Made by a program: the position numbers and the translations under genes
Source of the DNA: Mesorhizobium sp. ORS 3359
GTDB lineage: Bacteria > Pseudomonadota > Alphaproteobacteria > Rhizobiales > Rhizobiaceae
Length of the DNA stretch: 64,000 bases
NCBI GenBank assembly: GCA_000824845.1
Contig: CCNC01000045.1
Location: 1-64,000 of the forward strand
Direction of reading: 5' to 3'
Shown here: positions 26,675-36,721 of the stretch, one piece after another
Position numbering within the stretch: position 1 is the first letter of the stretch
How the letters are laid out: every line of letters starts with the position of its first letter
Notes under the pieces: generated by a model
What the model was told of the DNA's origin: nothing
What the model saw: only the letters and a program-made list of their open reading frames with translations
Database searches by the model: none

Positions 26675-26712
26675 CGGCGCATGCTTCCGAAATCAACCAA
26701 TGGAATGGAACG

Positions 26713-27828
<1,116 letters not shown>

Positions 27829-27970
27829 CCGACGACTAACATCCCCGATCGCGCCCGTGCCCAGGCGCTTCAGGCGGAATTCGAACTCGGTTCAGCAAAT
27901 CAACTTAGCGATAGCCATGGTCGCTACTCGCAGCCCCATTTGCTTCTTCCGCCCAACCCCGCGACGCGTG

Positions 27971-28039
27971 TCCCCGCAACCAATTTTATCATAAATCAAT
28001 TACCGTCCCGGTCTAACCCGGGGCGGTTTTTGCGTTTTG
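27971..28039 (+). repeat. Repeat B: initiator-tRNA-like 3' end plus terminator (right boundary)
   Basis: TCCCCGCAACCA at 27971 starts a 69-bp direct copy of repeat A (17862-17928). The CCCCGCA-ACCA end fits an initiator tRNA; the upstream T arm is less clear here than in A. The two copies differ by 6 substitutions and 2 single-base gaps, mostly compensatory within the terminator stem. The 10.1 kb between A and B holds only the fructosamine module. Confidence 0.7.
28002..28030 (+). terminator. Intrinsic terminator in repeat B
   Basis: Stem ACCGTCCCGG pairs with CCGGGGCGGT (one T-G wobble) around the loop TCTAAC, followed by TTTT. It lies 173 bp after the ABC ATPase stop and would end the fructosamine transcript. 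Confidence 0.8.
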
Positions 28040-28130
28040 AGGTCGGCATGCGGTCGTCGCGCCAAATCATAGGTAGACCGCGCGAAAGGGGAGCGCGAGC
28101 AAGCTAACCGGCCGATATCGGCAACCAAGC

Positions 28131-29645
28131 TTACGCTGTCATGACAAGCGCGCCGGTTGTTAATCGAGATTCCAGATCTCGATGAGCCTGTGCCGCCGCC
28201 CCCAGATTGTAGGTCTTGGGAGGCGCAATCCTAATTACCCCGTGTCGCAGAGCTGCGAAAAGCCGTTTGATGTGGGGACCAAGTTTATCTGGGGTATCCG
28301 TATAGTGGGCGTAGTTGGGACGCGAGATAGTAATGGATTTGGACGAAAACCGTCCAATGTCCCAATTTCCCACGGGCCCGGAGGCTTGGCCGAAACTAAC
28401 AAGGTGTCCTCGGACACTTAGCGCTGCCAGCGATCCACCAAAGGTGTCATTGCCGACGGCATCATAGGCGACATCCGCGCCTTTGCCGTCCGTCAGCCGC
28501 ATCACCGACTCGGCGAAATCGTCTCTAGAATAAACGATTGTGTGATGGGCTCCGAGCCGGGTCACTATCTGGGCCTTCTCATCGTTCGAGACAGTGGCGA
28601 TCACCGTCGCGCCAAGGTGGCGAGCCCATTGCACCAATAGTTGGCCGACGCCACCTGCTGCTGCATGAATGAGCACAATTGATCCGGGTTTAACAGCGTG
28701 GACGTCGTGCAGGAGAAAGCTGGCGGTCACGCCCTTTAGTAGGCCGGCGGCGGCGATTTCATCCGGGATGTCATCCGACAATTTGACCAGAAGGTCCGGC
28801 GCCATGTTCCGGCGCTCGCAGTAAGCGCCGACCGGAGGGCAGGCATAGGCGACACGGTCACCGACCGAGACGCCCGATACGGCCGGGCCGATTGCTTCGA
28901 CGACACCTGCCGCCTCCATGCCCGGCACGCCGGGCGGCTGCAAGAGATCGAAAAAGCCGGTGCGGCAATAGACGTCGATGAAATTGACACCGATCGCCGT
29001 ATGGTGGATCCGCACCTCACCGGACGCCGGCGGCGGCAGGGCGATTTCCCTGAGCTCCACCACTTCCGGTCCGCCATAGCGCTCGACAAGTATCGCGCGG
29101 GTTGTCTCGACCTGGCTTGCGGCGGCCATTCGCGCGACGTGGGGCGTGCTGGCGGGCGAGGGCGCCACGGCAATTGCCGGAGACGGCCCGATCGGCATGC
29201 CGCGGTTTTGGCGTTGCAGAAGATTGCGTACCGCCGTGAAGCCGGCCTGATAGATGCCTTCACTGACCAGCTTGACCAGTTCGTCGCGGCGATGTGCTGG
29301 TGGGTTGAACTCGGACCGCCATTCCCAGAAGGTGGCATCGCTGTCGGTCACCGGCTTCAACCGGATCGATGCGACATAGCCCATCAGCGGCAGCGGCGCT
29401 TCGAGGAGGCAATAGCTAAGTCGTCGGTCCTTGTCGGACAGCGTCAGCAATTGCTCGCGCCATACGCCGCCATTGTTCAGCCGGAAGTGGCGCACCGCGC
29501 CGACGGCATCGACAGGCTCGCCACCTACGATCTCGCTGAAGGCGATTGCCGGATGCCAGCGGTCATGGCAATTGAAGTTGCGCAGGATCGCCCAGACCGC
29601 GTCGACCGGCGCATCGATGATCGTGCTCTGGCAAAGCTTGACCAT
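28131..29645 (-). CDS. SRPBCC domain fused to quinone oxidoreductase-type dehydrogenase
   Basis: This 504-residue protein joins two domains rarely seen together. Residues 1-150 are an SRPBCC (START/polyketide cyclase-like) domain, starting IDAPVDAVWAILRNFNCHDRW and containing GAVRHFRLNNGG. After a Pro/Ala linker (about 150-180), residues 182-504 form a medium-chain dehydrogenase of the NADPH:quinone oxidoreductase (QOR/zeta-crystallin) type: GVPGMEAAGVVEAIGPAVSG, the nucleotide-binding AAAGGVGQLLVQWA and VAYDAVGNDTFGGSL. It should reduce a quinone or enone, with the SRPBCC part binding a hydrophobic ligand. A second SRPBCC gene ends 9 bp upstream and resembles this N-terminal half, suggesting a duplication followed by fusion. 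No frameshift is seen at the joint. Confidence 0.85.
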   Translation of the reverse strand: MVKLCQSTIIDAPVDAVWAILRNFNCHDRWHPAIAFSEIVGGEPVDAVGAVRHFRLNNGGVWREQLLTLSDKDRRLSYCLLEAPLPLMGYVASIRLKPVTDSDATFWEWRSEFNPPAHRRDELVKLVSEGIYQAGFTAVRNLLQRQNRGMPIGPSPAIAVAPSPASTPHVARMAAASQVETTRAILVERYGGPEVVELREIALPPPASGEVRIHHTAIGVNFIDVYCRTGFFDLLQPPGVPGMEAAGVVEAIGPAVSGVSVGDRVAYACPPVGAYCERRNMAPDLLVKLSDDIPDEIAAAGLLKGVTASFLLHDVHAVKPGSIVLIHAAAGGVGQLLVQWARHLGATVIATVSNDEKAQIVTRLGAHHTIVYSRDDFAESVMRLTDGKGADVAYDAVGNDTFGGSLAALSVRGHLVSFGQASGPVGNWDIGRFSSKSITISRPNYAHYTDTPDKLGPHIKRLFAALRHGVIRIAPPKTYNLGAAAQAHRDLESRLTTGALVMTA

Positions 29646-29654
29646 CGGCTGGCG

Positions 29655-30092
29655 TCAGCGCCCGAACCGGTGTTTTAGCGCAGTCAAGGCGCTCTGGAAC
29701 ACGGTAATGCCGATCTGATGCCTCAGAGCCGCCTCGCGGTCGGGGGCGCAGTCGAACTCCGCCTGCCATTCGGCCAAGGTCAAGTTGCCGTCAGTGACCG
29801 GCGTCAGCGACAACGTAGCGACATAATTCTCCACTGCCATCGGGCTTTCCAGGATAGCGTAGCTGCAGGACAGGTCGTAGTCCGACAGCGCCAGCAAGCG
29901 TTCCCGGATGCGTCCGCCGTCCTTAAGCACGAAATTCCGGATGCAGCCGATCTGGTCGGCCTGGGCATTCTGCTCGATGCGGCTCTCGGCGACGAACGGC
30001 GCCCAGCCCGGCAAACCGTTGAAGTTACGCACCAGCTTCCACACCTCCGCCGCGGGCGCCGGGATGACGGAGGAGACATAGACCTTGGTCAT
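29655..30092 (-). CDS. SRPBCC family protein
   Basis: This 145-residue protein is a single SRPBCC (Bet v 1-like) domain: IPAPAAEVWKLVRNFNGLPGW at the start, then IGCIRNFVLKDGG, LLALSDYDLSCSYAILES and LTLAEWQAEFDC. It shares these landmarks with the N-terminal domain of the next gene (VWAILRNFNCHDRW, LLTLSDKDRRLSYCLLEA), so the two are probably paralogues. Such domains bind hydrophobic ligands. The ATG at 30092 is chosen over a TTG at 30101. It lies between the flotillin gene and the fusion gene in the same direction, with short gaps, so the three are probably one transcript. Confidence 0.78.
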   Translation of the reverse strand: MTKVYVSSVIPAPAAEVWKLVRNFNGLPGWAPFVAESRIEQNAQADQIGCIRNFVLKDGGRIRERLLALSDYDLSCSYAILESPMAVENYVATLSLTPVTDGNLTLAEWQAEFDCAPDREAALRHQIGITVFQSALTALKHRFGR

Positions 30093-30134
30093 TTCTAGCA
30101 AGCCGTCGATATTTCGAACCGCATGATCATCCCG

Positions 30135-32321
30135 TCAGTGGTCGCGGTCGTCATCATCGTCCTTGGTGGGTTTGCCTTTACCCTTCTTGTCGCGGGTCAG
30201 GCTGGAAATGTCCTTGGCGTCACGCAGCACGTCGGTCATCCGTCCGAGCGAGCCGCCCTCGATGCCGATCTCCTTCATCAGATTGTCGATCATCGGCGCC
30301 TGCACCCGGTAACGCAGCGCGGAGTCGATCACCTCGTCGGTGACGTTGCGGTTGCCGCCGGACCCACCATTGATGCCGTCGACATGCAGGATCTTGATGC
30401 CATCGATCTTCTCCATCGGCTTGACGCTCTCCCGGATGATGCCTTCCATGTGGTCGAGCAGTTTGCCGCGCAGGCGGCCGGCGCGCGCCTCGCTTGAGAG
30501 AAGGTTCTCCGCTTCGTTGATCTGCCGATGGCCGGCCGCATCGACTTCGTAACGCTGGGCGGCGGCAAGCGCGTGGATCTTTTCCGACTCCGCGGCGGCG
30601 ACGGCCGCGATCTTCTGCGCCTCCGCCAAGCTCTTGGCGGCTTTCATCTCGGCTTCGGCGGCCGCTGTCACGCGAAGCGCCTCGCGCTCGGCCTCGCGTT
30701 GGGCGGCGATCAGGTCGGTCAACTTGCGGCGCTCGGCGATCTCGCGCTCGCGGGCGGTCAGGGCCTGTTCCTCGGCCTGGATGGCCTTGGCGCGGACCGC
30801 TTCCGAGGCGGCGATCGCCGAGGAACGTTCCTGCGTCTTCTTGGCGATGTCGATGGCCTTCTGGATTTCGGCGATCTCGATCTTCTGGTCGCGGTCAACG
30901 CCGAGCTGGCGAATGTCGCGCTCCTTGATGAGGCGCGCCTCCTCGATTCCGCGCTCGGTGGTGATGCGGGCGCGCTCGATCTCTTCGCCGGCCGAGATCT
31001 CGGCTTCCTCGAAGGCCTGGCGCTTGGCGATCTGCAGGGCTTCCAGGTGCCGCTCCCTGGCGATCCGCACCTCGTCGACGGCACGTTCCTGCTCGATGCG
31101 CGCGGTCTCGGTCGCCTGGTTCTCGACAATCTCGGTGCGGCGCTTCTCAGCCTCCGCCCTGGTCACTTCGAGCGCCTTTTCGGCGAGCGCGATCTGGCGT
31201 TCGAGCTCGGCGATCTCGAGCGACTTCTTGCGTTCGATTTCGAGTCCGCTCTGCGCGCCCTCGCGCTCGATGCGCGCCTTCTCCAGCGCAAGTCCAAGAG
31301 CGATCTGCTCGCGCTCGGTCAATTCGCGCATCTTCATCTCGGCCTCGTCCAGCGCGCGCCGGCGCGCGATCTCCCGGCGCTGCGTGTCTTCCTCGCTGCG
31401 GATGCGTTCCTCCGTGATGCTGCGCTCCTGCGCGAGGCGCGATTTCTCCACCGCTTCGCGCGCCGAAAGCTGCGCCTGTTCGGCTTCCTGGTCGCGCACG
31501 GCGCGCTCCCTTGCGAGCTCGGAGCGCTGCGCCGCGCGCCGGATCTCGACTTCGCGCTCCTGTTCGAGGCGGGCGTATTCGGTGTCGCGCTCGATCTCCA
31601 GCACCTTGCGCTGCGTGTCGAGGTTCTGGTTGCGGATATCGACCAGCGTGCGCTGCTCGATCTCGTTGCGCATCCGGCGCCTGGTCTCGATGGATTCCGT
31701 CAGCTGCGTCAGACCCTCGGCATCGAAGGCGTTCGACGGGTCGAAATATTCGAGGCTGGTCTGGTCGAGATCGACGATGGCGACGCTCTCCAGTTCGAGC
31801 CCGTTGGCCGCCAGCGAGTCCGAGGCAAGCGCCCGGACCTTGTCGGCATAGTCGCCGCGCAGCTCGTGCATCTCCTCCAGCGTCATTTGCGCGGCGACGG
31901 TGCGCATAGCGCCAGCGAATTTGCCTTCCAGCAATTCGCGCAGGCTGTCGGGCTGGAGCGTGCGGCGTCCGAGCGTCTGCGCCGCGGCTGCGACGAATTC
32001 GCGGCTCGCGCCGACGCGGACGAAGAACTCCGCGATGAGGTCGACGCGCATGCGGTTCCTGGTGATCAGCGCCAGGGCGTCCTCGCGGCGCACCTCGATG
32101 CGCAGCACGTTCATGTTCACGGGGGTGATGTCATGCAGCACGGGGATGACGAAGGCGCCGCCGTTCACCACCACCTTCTCACCTAGGAAGCCGGTGCGCA
32201 CGAACGCCGTCTCCTTCGTCGAGCGGCGATAGAGCCACCGCAGGATGTAGACGGCGATCACCACGACGACCGCAGCAACGATCAGCCACAACAGGAAAGC
32301 GCCAAAAGTCTGCGCGTCCAT
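30135..32321 (-). CDS. Flotillin-like SPFH protein (YqiK type)
   Basis: This 728-residue membrane-associated protein starts with one membrane segment (AFLLWLIVAAVVVVIAVYI), followed by an SPFH/band 7 domain with VVVNGGAFVIPVLHDITPVN and RMRVDLIAEFFVRV (about residues 35-205). Residues 210-640 are an uninterrupted Glu/Arg/Ala-rich coiled coil, much longer than the ~150 residues usual for bacterial FloT, as in the YqiK group. The end is highly charged (KDDDDDRDH). Flotillins organise membrane microdomains and often sit beside NfeD genes; none is seen here. It starts at the ATG at 32321 with a strong GGGGAGGAT. No clear partner in the neighbourhood explains its role. Confidence 0.88.
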   Translation of the reverse strand: MDAQTFGAFLLWLIVAAVVVVIAVYILRWLYRRSTKETAFVRTGFLGEKVVVNGGAFVIPVLHDITPVNMNVLRIEVRREDALALITRNRMRVDLIAEFFVRVGASREFVAAAAQTLGRRTLQPDSLRELLEGKFAGAMRTVAAQMTLEEMHELRGDYADKVRALASDSLAANGLELESVAIVDLDQTSLEYFDPSNAFDAEGLTQLTESIETRRRMRNEIEQRTLVDIRNQNLDTQRKVLEIERDTEYARLEQEREVEIRRAAQRSELARERAVRDQEAEQAQLSAREAVEKSRLAQERSITEERIRSEEDTQRREIARRRALDEAEMKMRELTEREQIALGLALEKARIEREGAQSGLEIERKKSLEIAELERQIALAEKALEVTRAEAEKRRTEIVENQATETARIEQERAVDEVRIARERHLEALQIAKRQAFEEAEISAGEEIERARITTERGIEEARLIKERDIRQLGVDRDQKIEIAEIQKAIDIAKKTQERSSAIAASEAVRAKAIQAEEQALTAREREIAERRKLTDLIAAQREAEREALRVTAAAEAEMKAAKSLAEAQKIAAVAAAESEKIHALAAAQRYEVDAAGHRQINEAENLLSSEARAGRLRGKLLDHMEGIIRESVKPMEKIDGIKILHVDGINGGSGGNRNVTDEVIDSALRYRVQAPMIDNLMKEIGIEGGSLGRMTDVLRDAKDISSLTRDKKGKGKPTKDDDDDRDH

Positions 32322-32410
32322 GAACTATCCTCCCCAACACAATGCGGTCGGCACGAGGCGACCGGCAACGATTTCAAACATCCACCCGCGAGGTGGCGAA
32401 GTCCAATCCT

Positions 32411-34627
32411 TCATGCCCGCCTCTGCAGCTTCGGGGCGATCGCGTGGAAAGCGCTGATCACCGCATCGACAAAAGGCGTGTCATTGATGTTGGCGCGCAC
32501 CCGCTCGACATGGCGCAAAGATGTGCGGCGCACCGTCTTCTCGATGGCCTCGAACAAGGCGTTGTCGGCCTCCGGGTCATGAAAGGGCTGGCCGGGCGCG
32601 TCGAGCATCGAGACGCCGCCTTCGGGCAGCAGGAAACGTACCGGGCCGTTCATCGCGTTGAGACGCGCGCCGATCCACTCACCGAAGGCGCGGTTCTCGT
32701 CGCGCGTCGTGCGCATCAGCGTGACATTGGTATTGTGGATGACGAATTTGCGGCTGCGGAACTTCTCCGGCACGGTCTCGCGCGGGCCGAAATTGACCAT
32801 GTCGAGCGCTCCCGTCGAACCGACATAGGGCAGCCCGCTGCGAATGGCGGCGCCAAGCCGATCTTCAGTCGCCGGGAACACGCCGCCGACGATCATGTCG
32901 GCTACCTCGGTCGTGGTCAGGTCGAGGAAGGCCGACAGCAGGTGGGAATCGCCGAGATTCTCCATGGCGCGGCCGCCGATGCCGGTGGCGTGAAAGACGA
33001 GGCAGTCATAGTCGGCTTCGAGCCGCTTCGTCACCGCCTGCACCGCGGGCGTGGTGACGCCGAACATGGTGATGCCGACGGCCGGCCGCGCCAGCTTGCG
33101 CTTAGCTTCCCACGCCTCTGCATTGGGCAACTGCGCGACCATGCCGGCCATGGCATGTGCGGCGTTGGACAGCACCCGCTCGGTGATGGAGTTCAGCCCC
33201 TGAACGTCGGCGACCGAATGGAACATCATGATGTCGGCGCCGCCGACATATTTGGCGACGTCGCCAGCCGCCACCGTCGAGACCATCAGCTTGGGGATGC
33301 CGACCGGCAGGACCCGCATGCCGGCCGTCGCCAGCGTTGTGCCGCCGGAGCCGCCCGCCGAGATGACGCCGCCGATGCGCGGCTCCCGCTCGATCCAGCG
33401 TGCGAAAGCCTCCGCCATTGCGCTCACCGAGCCGCCGCGATCGTCGGTGAAGACGGCCGAGGACCCGCGGATATGCATGCCGGCCACCTGCATGGCGGGC
33501 ACGTCGGTGCTCGACGGCTTTCCCGATGTCGACAGGTCGACCGTGCGGACCGGAACGCCAAGCTGCTTCAGGCGATCGGCGATGAAGCGCAGTTCCTTGC
33601 CTTTGGTGTCGAACGTGCCCGCGACCAGCACGGTCCTCCCGATGCGCTCGACAAAGGGAATGGCGAAGACCTTCCCCAGGTCGTCCTGGGGTGCGGCCTT
33701 GTCGACGGCCGCCTGGCGCAGTTCGGTAACCGGCAAGTTCCAGCGGTTGGGCAATTGGGTAACAGGGCGGTAGACGCCGTCGCCCCTTGCTGCTTCGACC
33801 GTACCGGCCGACGTCCGGTCGACGCGATAGACCGCCGCCAGTTGCTCCTTTGCCTGCGCCGCTTCCGCTGGCGTGACAGGCGCCTCCTCGGCATGGCGTC
33901 CGACGCCGAGCAGCCGCTGCTGCAATTCGCGGTCGGCGGCGAGCGCCTTGGCGTCCATCAGCCGGTTGACGCGGCCGTTGACCATGATGGCGACCTGGTT
34001 CGACACCGCGGTCGCCACGCCGATATTCTGCTCGATGACCAGGACCGCCATGTCGCCTTCGGCGGCGAGGTCGACCAGCATCTTCTCGACCTGATCGACG
34101 ATGACCGGCGCCAGGCCTTCGGTCGGCTCGTCCATGACCAGCAGCTTCGGGTCGCTGAGCAGCGCGCGCGAGATCGCCAGCATCTGCTGTTCGCCCCCCG
34201 ACAGCTGCGAGCCGCCATTGCCGCGGCGCTCGGCCAGGCGCGGAAAGGTCTGGTAGACGCGCTCGACCGTCCAGCTGGCATCGCGCCTGTTCCCGGCGGC
34301 AAGCCGCAAATGCTCGTCGACCGTCAGGCTCGGCCAGATGCGGCGGCCCTGCGGGACATAGCCGACGCCGAGGCGATGGATTTCGTGCGGCTCGAGCGAG
34401 GTGATCTCGCGGCCGTCGACACGGATCGAACCCGACTTCGCCCGGTTGAGGCCAACAATGGTGTTGCACAACGTCGATTTGCCCATGCCATTGCGGCCGA
34501 CCACCGACAGAATGCCGCTTTCCAGCGTCAGCGAAACACCTTGCAGCGCATGGCTTTCACCGTAGAAGACCTGCAAATCGTCGATGCGCAGCATTGCTCT
34601 GGCGGCTTTCCCGGGACGCTCAGCCAT
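32411..34627 (-). CDS. LivF-type ABC ATPase fused to a Tm-1-like/UPF0261 domain
   Basis: This 738-residue protein has an N-terminal branched-chain-type ATPase with Walker A GRNGMGKST, signature LSGGEQQMLAISRAL and Walker B KLLVMDEPTEGLAP (residues 13-250). The remaining part, from about residue 325, is a Tm-1-like (UPF0261) domain: VLVAGTFDTKGKELRFIADR, GGVISAGGSGGTTLATAGM and VFHATGIGGRAMENLGD. Tm-1 in tomato and its fungal/bacterial relatives are ATP-binding proteins of largely unknown biochemical role. The ATG at 34627 overlaps the LivG-type stop by 8 bp; the open frame upstream is shadow. The fusion implies that the Tm-1-like activity is tied physically to the importer or to its cargo. 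Its cargo is unknown. Confidence 0.88.
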   Translation of the reverse strand: MAERPGKAARAMLRIDDLQVFYGESHALQGVSLTLESGILSVVGRNGMGKSTLCNTIVGLNRAKSGSIRVDGREITSLEPHEIHRLGVGYVPQGRRIWPSLTVDEHLRLAAGNRRDASWTVERVYQTFPRLAERRGNGGSQLSGGEQQMLAISRALLSDPKLLVMDEPTEGLAPVIVDQVEKMLVDLAAEGDMAVLVIEQNIGVATAVSNQVAIMVNGRVNRLMDAKALAADRELQQRLLGVGRHAEEAPVTPAEAAQAKEQLAAVYRVDRTSAGTVEAARGDGVYRPVTQLPNRWNLPVTELRQAAVDKAAPQDDLGKVFAIPFVERIGRTVLVAGTFDTKGKELRFIADRLKQLGVPVRTVDLSTSGKPSSTDVPAMQVAGMHIRGSSAVFTDDRGGSVSAMAEAFARWIEREPRIGGVISAGGSGGTTLATAGMRVLPVGIPKLMVSTVAAGDVAKYVGGADIMMFHSVADVQGLNSITERVLSNAAHAMAGMVAQLPNAEAWEAKRKLARPAVGITMFGVTTPAVQAVTKRLEADYDCLVFHATGIGGRAMENLGDSHLLSAFLDLTTTEVADMIVGGVFPATEDRLGAAIRSGLPYVGSTGALDMVNFGPRETVPEKFRSRKFVIHNTNVTLMRTTRDENRAFGEWIGARLNAMNGPVRFLLPEGGVSMLDAPGQPFHDPEADNALFEAIEKTVRRTSLRHVERVRANINDTPFVDAVISAFHAIAPKLQRRA

Positions 34628-35405
34628 GCTTGCCCCCGAGATAGATCTCCTGGACTTCCGGATCGGCTTCGATCTCCTGCGGCGTGCCTTCCTTGAACAG
34701 CCGGCCATTGTGCATCATCGAGACATATTCCGAGACGCGCAGCGCAACGTCGAGATCATGCTCGATGATGATGTAGCCTATGTGCTTGGGCAGCGCGTTG
34801 AGGATGGCGACGAGGTCGCGGCGCTCGGTCGGCGACAGGCCGGCCGCCGGCTCGTCGAACAGGATGAAGCGCGGCGCGCCGGCTAATGCCAGCGCGATCT
34901 CTAGCTGGCGCTGCTGGCCGTGGCTCAGCGTCGCCACCAGCGTGTCGCGATAGGCTTCGAGATGGACGGCGTTGAGGATCGATTCCGCCTGCACCATGTT
35001 GACGTCCGATGCGGCCGGCCTGAGCAGCGAAAAGCGTCTGCGCGAAACGCCGCGGCAGGCGAGGAAAATGGAATCGAGGACCGACAGGCCCCTGAACAGC
35101 TGCGAGATCTGATAGGTGCGGCGCAAGCCGCGCCGGATGCGCTCATGCGGCGGCAGGTCGGTGATGTCCTCGCCGAAGAAACGGATGCGTCCGGCGGTCG
35201 GCAGGAAGTCGCCGGTCACGGCGTTGAACAGCGTGGTCTTGCCGGCGCCGTTGGAGCCGAGGACCGCGCGCCGCTCGCCAGCCGCGATCCTCATGTCGAT
35301 GCCCGAGAGCGCCACCAGCGCTCCGAAATGCCGCGCCACGCCATCGAGCTCCAGCGCATAGGCGCCAGAGCTCTGCAGACGGTTCGCGGCCAGGTTTTCG
35401 GTCAC
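34620..35405 (-). CDS. LivG-type ABC transporter ATPase
   Basis: This 261-residue ATPase belongs to the high-affinity branched-chain amino acid/amide importer family. Walker A is GSNGAGKTTLFNAVTG, the signature is LSHGQQRQLEIALALA (LSHGQ is typical of LivG), and Walker B is RFILFDEPAAGLSP. The C-terminus carries the LivG extension (EIEADPEVQEIYLGG). Its start is 23 bp after the binding-protein stop, and its end overlaps the LivF/Tm-1 fusion gene by 8 bp, so the two ATPases are translationally coupled. Confidence 0.9.
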   Translation of the reverse strand: MTENLAANRLQSSGAYALELDGVARHFGALVALSGIDMRIAAGERRAVLGSNGAGKTTLFNAVTGDFLPTAGRIRFFGEDITDLPPHERIRRGLRRTYQISQLFRGLSVLDSIFLACRGVSRRRFSLLRPAASDVNMVQAESILNAVHLEAYRDTLVATLSHGQQRQLEIALALAGAPRFILFDEPAAGLSPTERRDLVAILNALPKHIGYIIIEHDLDVALRVSEYVSMMHNGRLFKEGTPQEIEADPEVQEIYLGGKHG

Positions 35406-35428
35406 TGACGATGCTCTTACAGGATCGG

Positions 35429-36670
35429 TTACGGGCAGCTCGGATTGTCGCGGTTGACCGCGCCGAGCTTCATGAACTCGTCCTCCGGAATGCCGAGCGT
35501 CTGGTTGACCTGCGGTACGACCTTGACCAGCTTGTTCAGGAGATTGCCGTCCGAACCTTCGGTGACCTCGGTCAGAAAGATGTCGGCGATGGCGTTGCGG
35601 TTCTTGTCGAGCGAGACTTTGCCGGTCGGCGTGTCGAAGGAGAGCTTCGACAAGGCCTCGCGCAACTTCTTGCCGCCGTCGGAAACGTCGCCGCCGACCT
35701 GGTCCAGCGCGAGCAGCGTCGCCTTCATGTTCACATAATAGCCATGGGCGAAGAGCGACGGCGAAGGGAAGGCGCCCGGCTGCTTCTTGTAGGCGTCGAC
35801 GAAAGCCTTCCAGGCCGGCGCGTCATTGGTGTCGGCCGTCGGTCCCGCTGACGGCGTGCCCTTGAGCACGTCGCGCAGCTTGCCCTTCGAGGTCAGCACG
35901 GTCTGGTCGACGGTGATCGAGCCGCCGATCAGCGGAGCCGTGCCGCCGGCCTGCTGGTACTGGGTCAGGAAGTTGACGGCGTCGGCGCCGCCGAGCGCCA
36001 CATAGATGGCGTCGACATCCTCGGGGATTGCCGCGATGACGGAGGAGAAATCCTTGTTGCCGATCGGCACCCAGGATTTCGACGGCACGTGTCCACCCGC
36101 CTTGCAGAACTCGGCCATGAAGCCGAACACCTGCGTGTAGGGGAAGGAATAATCCTCTGCGACGGTGGCGACCTTCTTGTAGCCCTTATCCTTGAAGGCA
36201 TAGGTGCCGAGGCCGGCCATCCATTGGGCGCCGTCGGTGGAGAAGCGGAAGAAGTTCTCGGCCGGATTGCGCAGCGTCGTGTCCTGCGCGGCCGAGGTGC
36301 CGTTGATAAACGTCACATCCGGCTTGGTCTTGGCGTAGTCCTTGACGGCGAGACCTTCATCGCCCGAAAGTGGGCCGACCAGCACCTTCACGCCGTCCTG
36401 CTCGACCAGCTTGCGCGCCGCGCGCACGGCGCTGTCGGGCGATGCGTCGGACGAGCCCTTGACGATCTCGATCTTCTTGCCGGCGACGCTGCCGTTGGTC
36501 TCGGCGACCGCTGTCATGGCGCCGCGTTCGCCATCCTCGCCGAGCACCGTGAACGGTCCCTCGAAGGTGGCGAGCAGGCCGATCTTGATCGTATCGTCGG
36601 CGGCGAGCGCCATCGAAGGCGCGGTCAGCCCGGTGAACAGCGCCAGGGCCAGCAATGTACGTCTATGCAT
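35429..36670 (-). CDS. LivK-type periplasmic binding protein
   Basis: This 413-residue exported protein starts with a Sec signal (LALALFTGLTAPSMALA-AD). The mature protein has the type I periplasmic-binding fold of the HAAT family: IKIGLLATFEGPFTVLG, ETNGSVAGKKIEIVKG, VKVLVGPLSGDEGLAVKDYA and RFSTDGAQWMAGLGTYAF. The amino acid pocket of LivK is not conserved well enough here to say that the ligand is an amino acid; an amide, aromatic or short peptide-like compound is equally possible. The gene sits between the permeases and the ATPases, in the order H, M, K, G, F. Confidence 0.88.
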   Translation of the reverse strand: MHRRTLLALALFTGLTAPSMALAADDTIKIGLLATFEGPFTVLGEDGERGAMTAVAETNGSVAGKKIEIVKGSSDASPDSAVRAARKLVEQDGVKVLVGPLSGDEGLAVKDYAKTKPDVTFINGTSAAQDTTLRNPAENFFRFSTDGAQWMAGLGTYAFKDKGYKKVATVAEDYSFPYTQVFGFMAEFCKAGGHVPSKSWVPIGNKDFSSVIAAIPEDVDAIYVALGGADAVNFLTQYQQAGGTAPLIGGSITVDQTVLTSKGKLRDVLKGTPSAGPTADTNDAPAWKAFVDAYKKQPGAFPSPSLFAHGYYVNMKATLLALDQVGGDVSDGGKKLREALSKLSFDTPTGKVSLDKNRNAIADIFLTEVTEGSDGNLLNKLVKVVPQVNQTLGIPEDEFMKLGAVNRDNPSCP

Positions 36671-36721
36671 CCTCGGTTCCTCCCATTTGAATGATCAGCA
36701 GTGCTTCATCCGCAACGGCCG

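Noticed and set aside
30528..32186. A 552-codon plus-strand frame opposite the flotillin gene
   Set aside because: Leu/Gly/Asp-rich periodic shadow of a Glu/Arg-rich coiled coil; the minus-strand SPFH protein is clearly real.
32342..34696. A 784-codon plus-strand frame opposite the ABC/Tm-1 fusion gene
   Set aside because: The translation is Arg/His/Gln/Asp-rich with no motif; the minus strand has complete ATPase and Tm-1 signatures.
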